From: an uncultured Actinomycetes bacterium
Lineage (GTDB): Bacteria > Actinomycetota > Acidimicrobiia > Acidimicrobiales > RAAP-2
Assembly (NCBI GenBank): GCA_903825895.1
Contig: CAIKCI010000021.1
Coordinates: 24,001-68,959, forward strand
Length of the DNA stretch: 44,959 nucleotides
Direction of reading: 5' to 3'
The notes under the pieces were generated by a model that saw nothing but the letters and a program-made list of their open reading frames with translations, was not told the DNA's origin and did no database searches. Both the position numbers and the translations under genes were made by a program. Of this stretch, positions 43,301 to 44,959 are shown in pieces; within the stretch, counting starts at the first letter, position 1; every line of letters starts with the position of its first letter.

Positions 43301-43921
43301 GTGAGCGTTGAAACTCCCCCAGAAGCAATAGAGCGGGATCGCCGCGGCAATCCCCTGCCTCCTCCAGGGACGCGTCCAACCAGTTTGAAATGGGCGATGA
43401 TCGTGCCGCTGTGTGCCGTCGGGATGTTGGTCCTGTTTATTGGGATCAACTCGATCGACTCTCCCGGTCGGCCACCTGCGACCACCATTCCAGCGCTGAG
43501 CTCAACGCTGGGCCTCACTGTCTCCCCGGTCAATCCCTTCGAGCCGCTGATCGTGAGTGGCGAGCCACCACCCGACGTTCTGAACAGCGTTGTGTTGCCC
43601 AGCCCCTCAACGCAGGTGGCCAGTCTTCCCACGGGAGCTTCTCCGTCTTCCTTTGATGCGTCCTTGTTGTATTCATCCCCTTCAAGCCAAGGGGCGCTCT
43701 ATTCCTTCTTCCATACAGAGATGGCAGGGCACGGATGGCGAATCTTCTCTGTTGGGACACCGGTGAATCAAAAAGGGATCGAGATCCTGGCTCAGAAGAG
43801 CGGGACCGATGGATGGTTCTGGGAAGAAGGCGTCATTATTCATCCCACCAAGTTTTCGCCGTCTTCAACGCAATCGACCAGGTTTACCATCCGGCTCTAC
43901 CAAGCCTCGCAAGACAGCTAA
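43301..43921 (+). CDS. Membrane-anchored hypothetical protein, 206 residues
   Basis: Not a family I recognise. A 28-residue polar, Pro-rich N-terminus precedes one hydrophobic segment (WAMIVPLCAVGMLVLFIGI). The rest is probably outside the cell: a Pro/Ser/Thr-rich stretch to about residue 110, then a compact domain with FDASLLYSSPSSQGALYSFFHTEM, GHGWRIFSVGTPV and the strand pairs WFWEEGVIIHP and RFTIRLYQ. A Lys-Gly-Ile-Glu-Ile-Leu strand and two Trp residues suggest a folded beta domain. GTG 43301 follows TAGAAT by 6 bases. Its end overlaps the convergent glycosyltransferase gene by 4 bases. Confidence 0.75.
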   Translation: MSVETPPEAIERDRRGNPLPPPGTRPTSLKWAMIVPLCAVGMLVLFIGINSIDSPGRPPATTIPALSSTLGLTVSPVNPFEPLIVSGEPPPDVLNSVVLPSPSTQVASLPTGASPSSFDASLLYSSPSSQGALYSFFHTEMAGHGWRIFSVGTPVNQKGIEILAQKSGTDGWFWEEGVIIHPTKFSPSSTQSTRFTIRLYQASQDS

Positions 43922-44959
43922 TGCTGTTGTTGTCCGAGTGTGTGCTGGTCGCTTGCCTCCTCGGTTAAAAGCCACGACCAGACAAACAGGTTTAAGGGAT
44001 AGATCAAGTAGCCAATGCGCGTTGAGGGAGCTAACAGAATCGCTCCAGTAAGCGACCACCCCGCCACTCGACACACGGCACTCGCATCTTGAGGGGGACG
44101 ATTCCTGAGATAGGTCACGAGCACGGTCACCCCAGCCAGCGCTGAGACGACCACAAACACTTTGCGCAACGCCGGAAAGGCGGTGACAAACAAATGTCCC
44201 GGAAGGCCTGACCCAGCGGGTGACGCTATCCCAGCAAGACCGAGCGGGAACTCTATGACGTTGGCGATAAAGGTTCCAGCATTCCACCAAAGGGCCCCCA
44301 TCACGAGGGGGACTCCCACTGCCCCAATTGCCATCAGCATCACCAAGGGCTTTCGCTCATTCTCTTTGTTGCGGGCGGCGAACAGCGCGAGCAGTGCTAC
44401 GGGCCATGCCGTAAACTTCATCGCACAGGCCAGGCCAAAAACGAGTCCCGACCAGCCCGGCCGTCGCCGTTGTGCGAGCACCATAGCGACGAGCAGGAGT
44501 GCCACAATAGGAATATCGTCACCACCGGTCGCAATCGTCAACGCCGCCCAGGGCAAGGCAATCGCCACCTGCATGACTTTTAATTTTCGCTCGGGGGCTC
44601 CTGGCCCATAGCGAAGAGCCAGGGCCAAACAAACCAGAGTGGCCAAGAAGAAGTAGAGGCGTGCGTCGCTCAAAACTCTCGGAACCTTGGTCGCCGAGGG
44701 AAGGCCAAAGATCGTCATGGCCGGGAGGTAGGGGAAGAATGATTCGTAAGCCGGGAGACCCTGCGCCGCGCCTTCGAGGTGCCCGTTGACCACCTGGGCT
44801 TGGTAGGGGTCATGGCCGTGCGCCAGTGCATCGGCTGCACGCTCAATGACCACGACCTCTGGCTGAACATGAAGACTCTGAGGCGTCACCGAAAATCTCC
44901 AAGAAATTTCACAGACCATTGGAACCACTGTTGCGCCAAGGACTACTAAGGCGGCGAGA
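43918..44959 (-). CDS. GT-C type membrane glycosyltransferase, GT87/DUF2029-like (start beyond right edge)
   Basis: Polytopic membrane protein, at least 347 residues. The frame stays open to the window edge, and the extra residues (LAALVVLGATVVP) look like part of a membrane helix, so the true start lies outside; an internal GTG at 44928 is probably not it. Features include AHGHDPYQA in the first external loop, many hydrophobic helices, GGDDIPIVALLLVAMVL and FGLACAMKFTAWPVALLALF. This matches the DUF2029/GT87 group, which uses polyprenyl-phosphate sugars, often mannose, for envelope glycans. The sugar and acceptor are unknown. The call rests on topology and motif pattern. Confidence 0.68.
   Translation of the reverse strand, partial: LAALVVLGATVVPMVCEISWRFSVTPQSLHVQPEVVVIERAADALAHGHDPYQAQVVNGHLEGAAQGLPAYESFFPYLPAMTIFGLPSATKVPRVLSDARLYFFLATLVCLALALRYGPGAPERKLKVMQVAIALPWAALTIATGGDDIPIVALLLVAMVLAQRRRPGWSGLVFGLACAMKFTAWPVALLALFAARNKENERKPLVMLMAIGAVGVPLVMGALWWNAGTFIANVIEFPLGLAGIASPAGSGLPGHLFVTAFPALRKVFVVVSALAGVTVLVTYLRNRPPQDASAVCRVAGWSLTGAILLAPSTRIGYLIYPLNLFVWSWLLTEEASDQHTLGQQQH

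Overview
The window comes from an actinobacterium, most likely of class Acidimicrobiia; I cannot fix the genus. The basis is a full Pup-proteasome locus (trmI, mpa/ARC, dop, pup, prcB, prcA, pafA), a fused CofG-CofH F420 enzyme (FbiC), a DUF4193-type zinc-ribbon protein, a regulator resembling mycobacterial Rv1828, moderate GC, and many GTG starts. The DNA reads as chromosomal core genome. I see no rRNA, tRNA, CRISPR array, insertion sequence or prophage.

Layout. 1-1734 (minus): thiO, thiS, a 52-residue ORF and the start of a hemolysin III gene that runs off the left edge. 1894-7939 (plus): gltB-gltD glutamate synthase. 7936-8787 (minus): a membrane-anchored NlpC/P60 hydrolase. 8857-10702 (plus): acyl-CoA synthetase and a small partner. 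10712-14004 (minus): LOG-family protein coupled to fbiC. 14090-16114 (minus): transketolase. 16179-18150 (plus): hotdog thioesterase, three small proteins (at least two of them membrane proteins), then trmI. 18147-18389 (minus): ferredoxin. 18540-25000: pupylation and proteasome block. 25043-26960: signal peptidase I, TatA/B and TatC. 26957-30763: HelY-like helicase and a tandem ThyX-fold protein. 31107-32486: acidic zinc-ribbon protein, unknown protein and GNAT. 32534-33757 (minus): unknown protein with an RG-rich linker. 33877-35169: HtrA protease. 35171-39389 (minus): SnoaL-like protein, pyrophosphatase, and two SDRs flanking a drug-efflux-type MFS pump. 39780-40618: crcB pair. 40625-42385 (minus): PD-(D/E)xK-like protein, Rv1828-like MerR regulator and thiG. 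42452-43921: thiD and a membrane-anchored protein. 43918-44959 (minus): GT-C type glycosyltransferase running off the right edge.

How genes work together. Dop, Pup, PafA, Mpa and PrcAB form a complete tag, ligase, unfoldase and protease pathway. The encoded Pup already ends in Gly-Gly-Glu, so Dop should be needed for depupylation rather than for activating Pup. LepB, TatA/B and TatC form an export block. ThiO, ThiS, ThiG and ThiD belong to thiamine synthesis but sit at the two ends of the window.

The strongest non-gene signal is a recurring leaderless promoter. A TANNNT hexamer lies exactly 6 or 7 bases before the ATG or GTG at twelve genes (tkt, the thioesterase, the 16593 membrane gene, dop, pafA, lepB, tatA, the MFS pump, crcB1, thiG, thiD and the 43301 gene). 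It fixes several start codons and splits the proteasome block into separate transcription units. The most unusual proteins are the tandem ThyX-like protein, whose two halves keep complementary parts of the ThyX signature; the PD-(D/E)xK-like protein coupled to the MerR regulator; and the RG-rich protein at 32534-33757.
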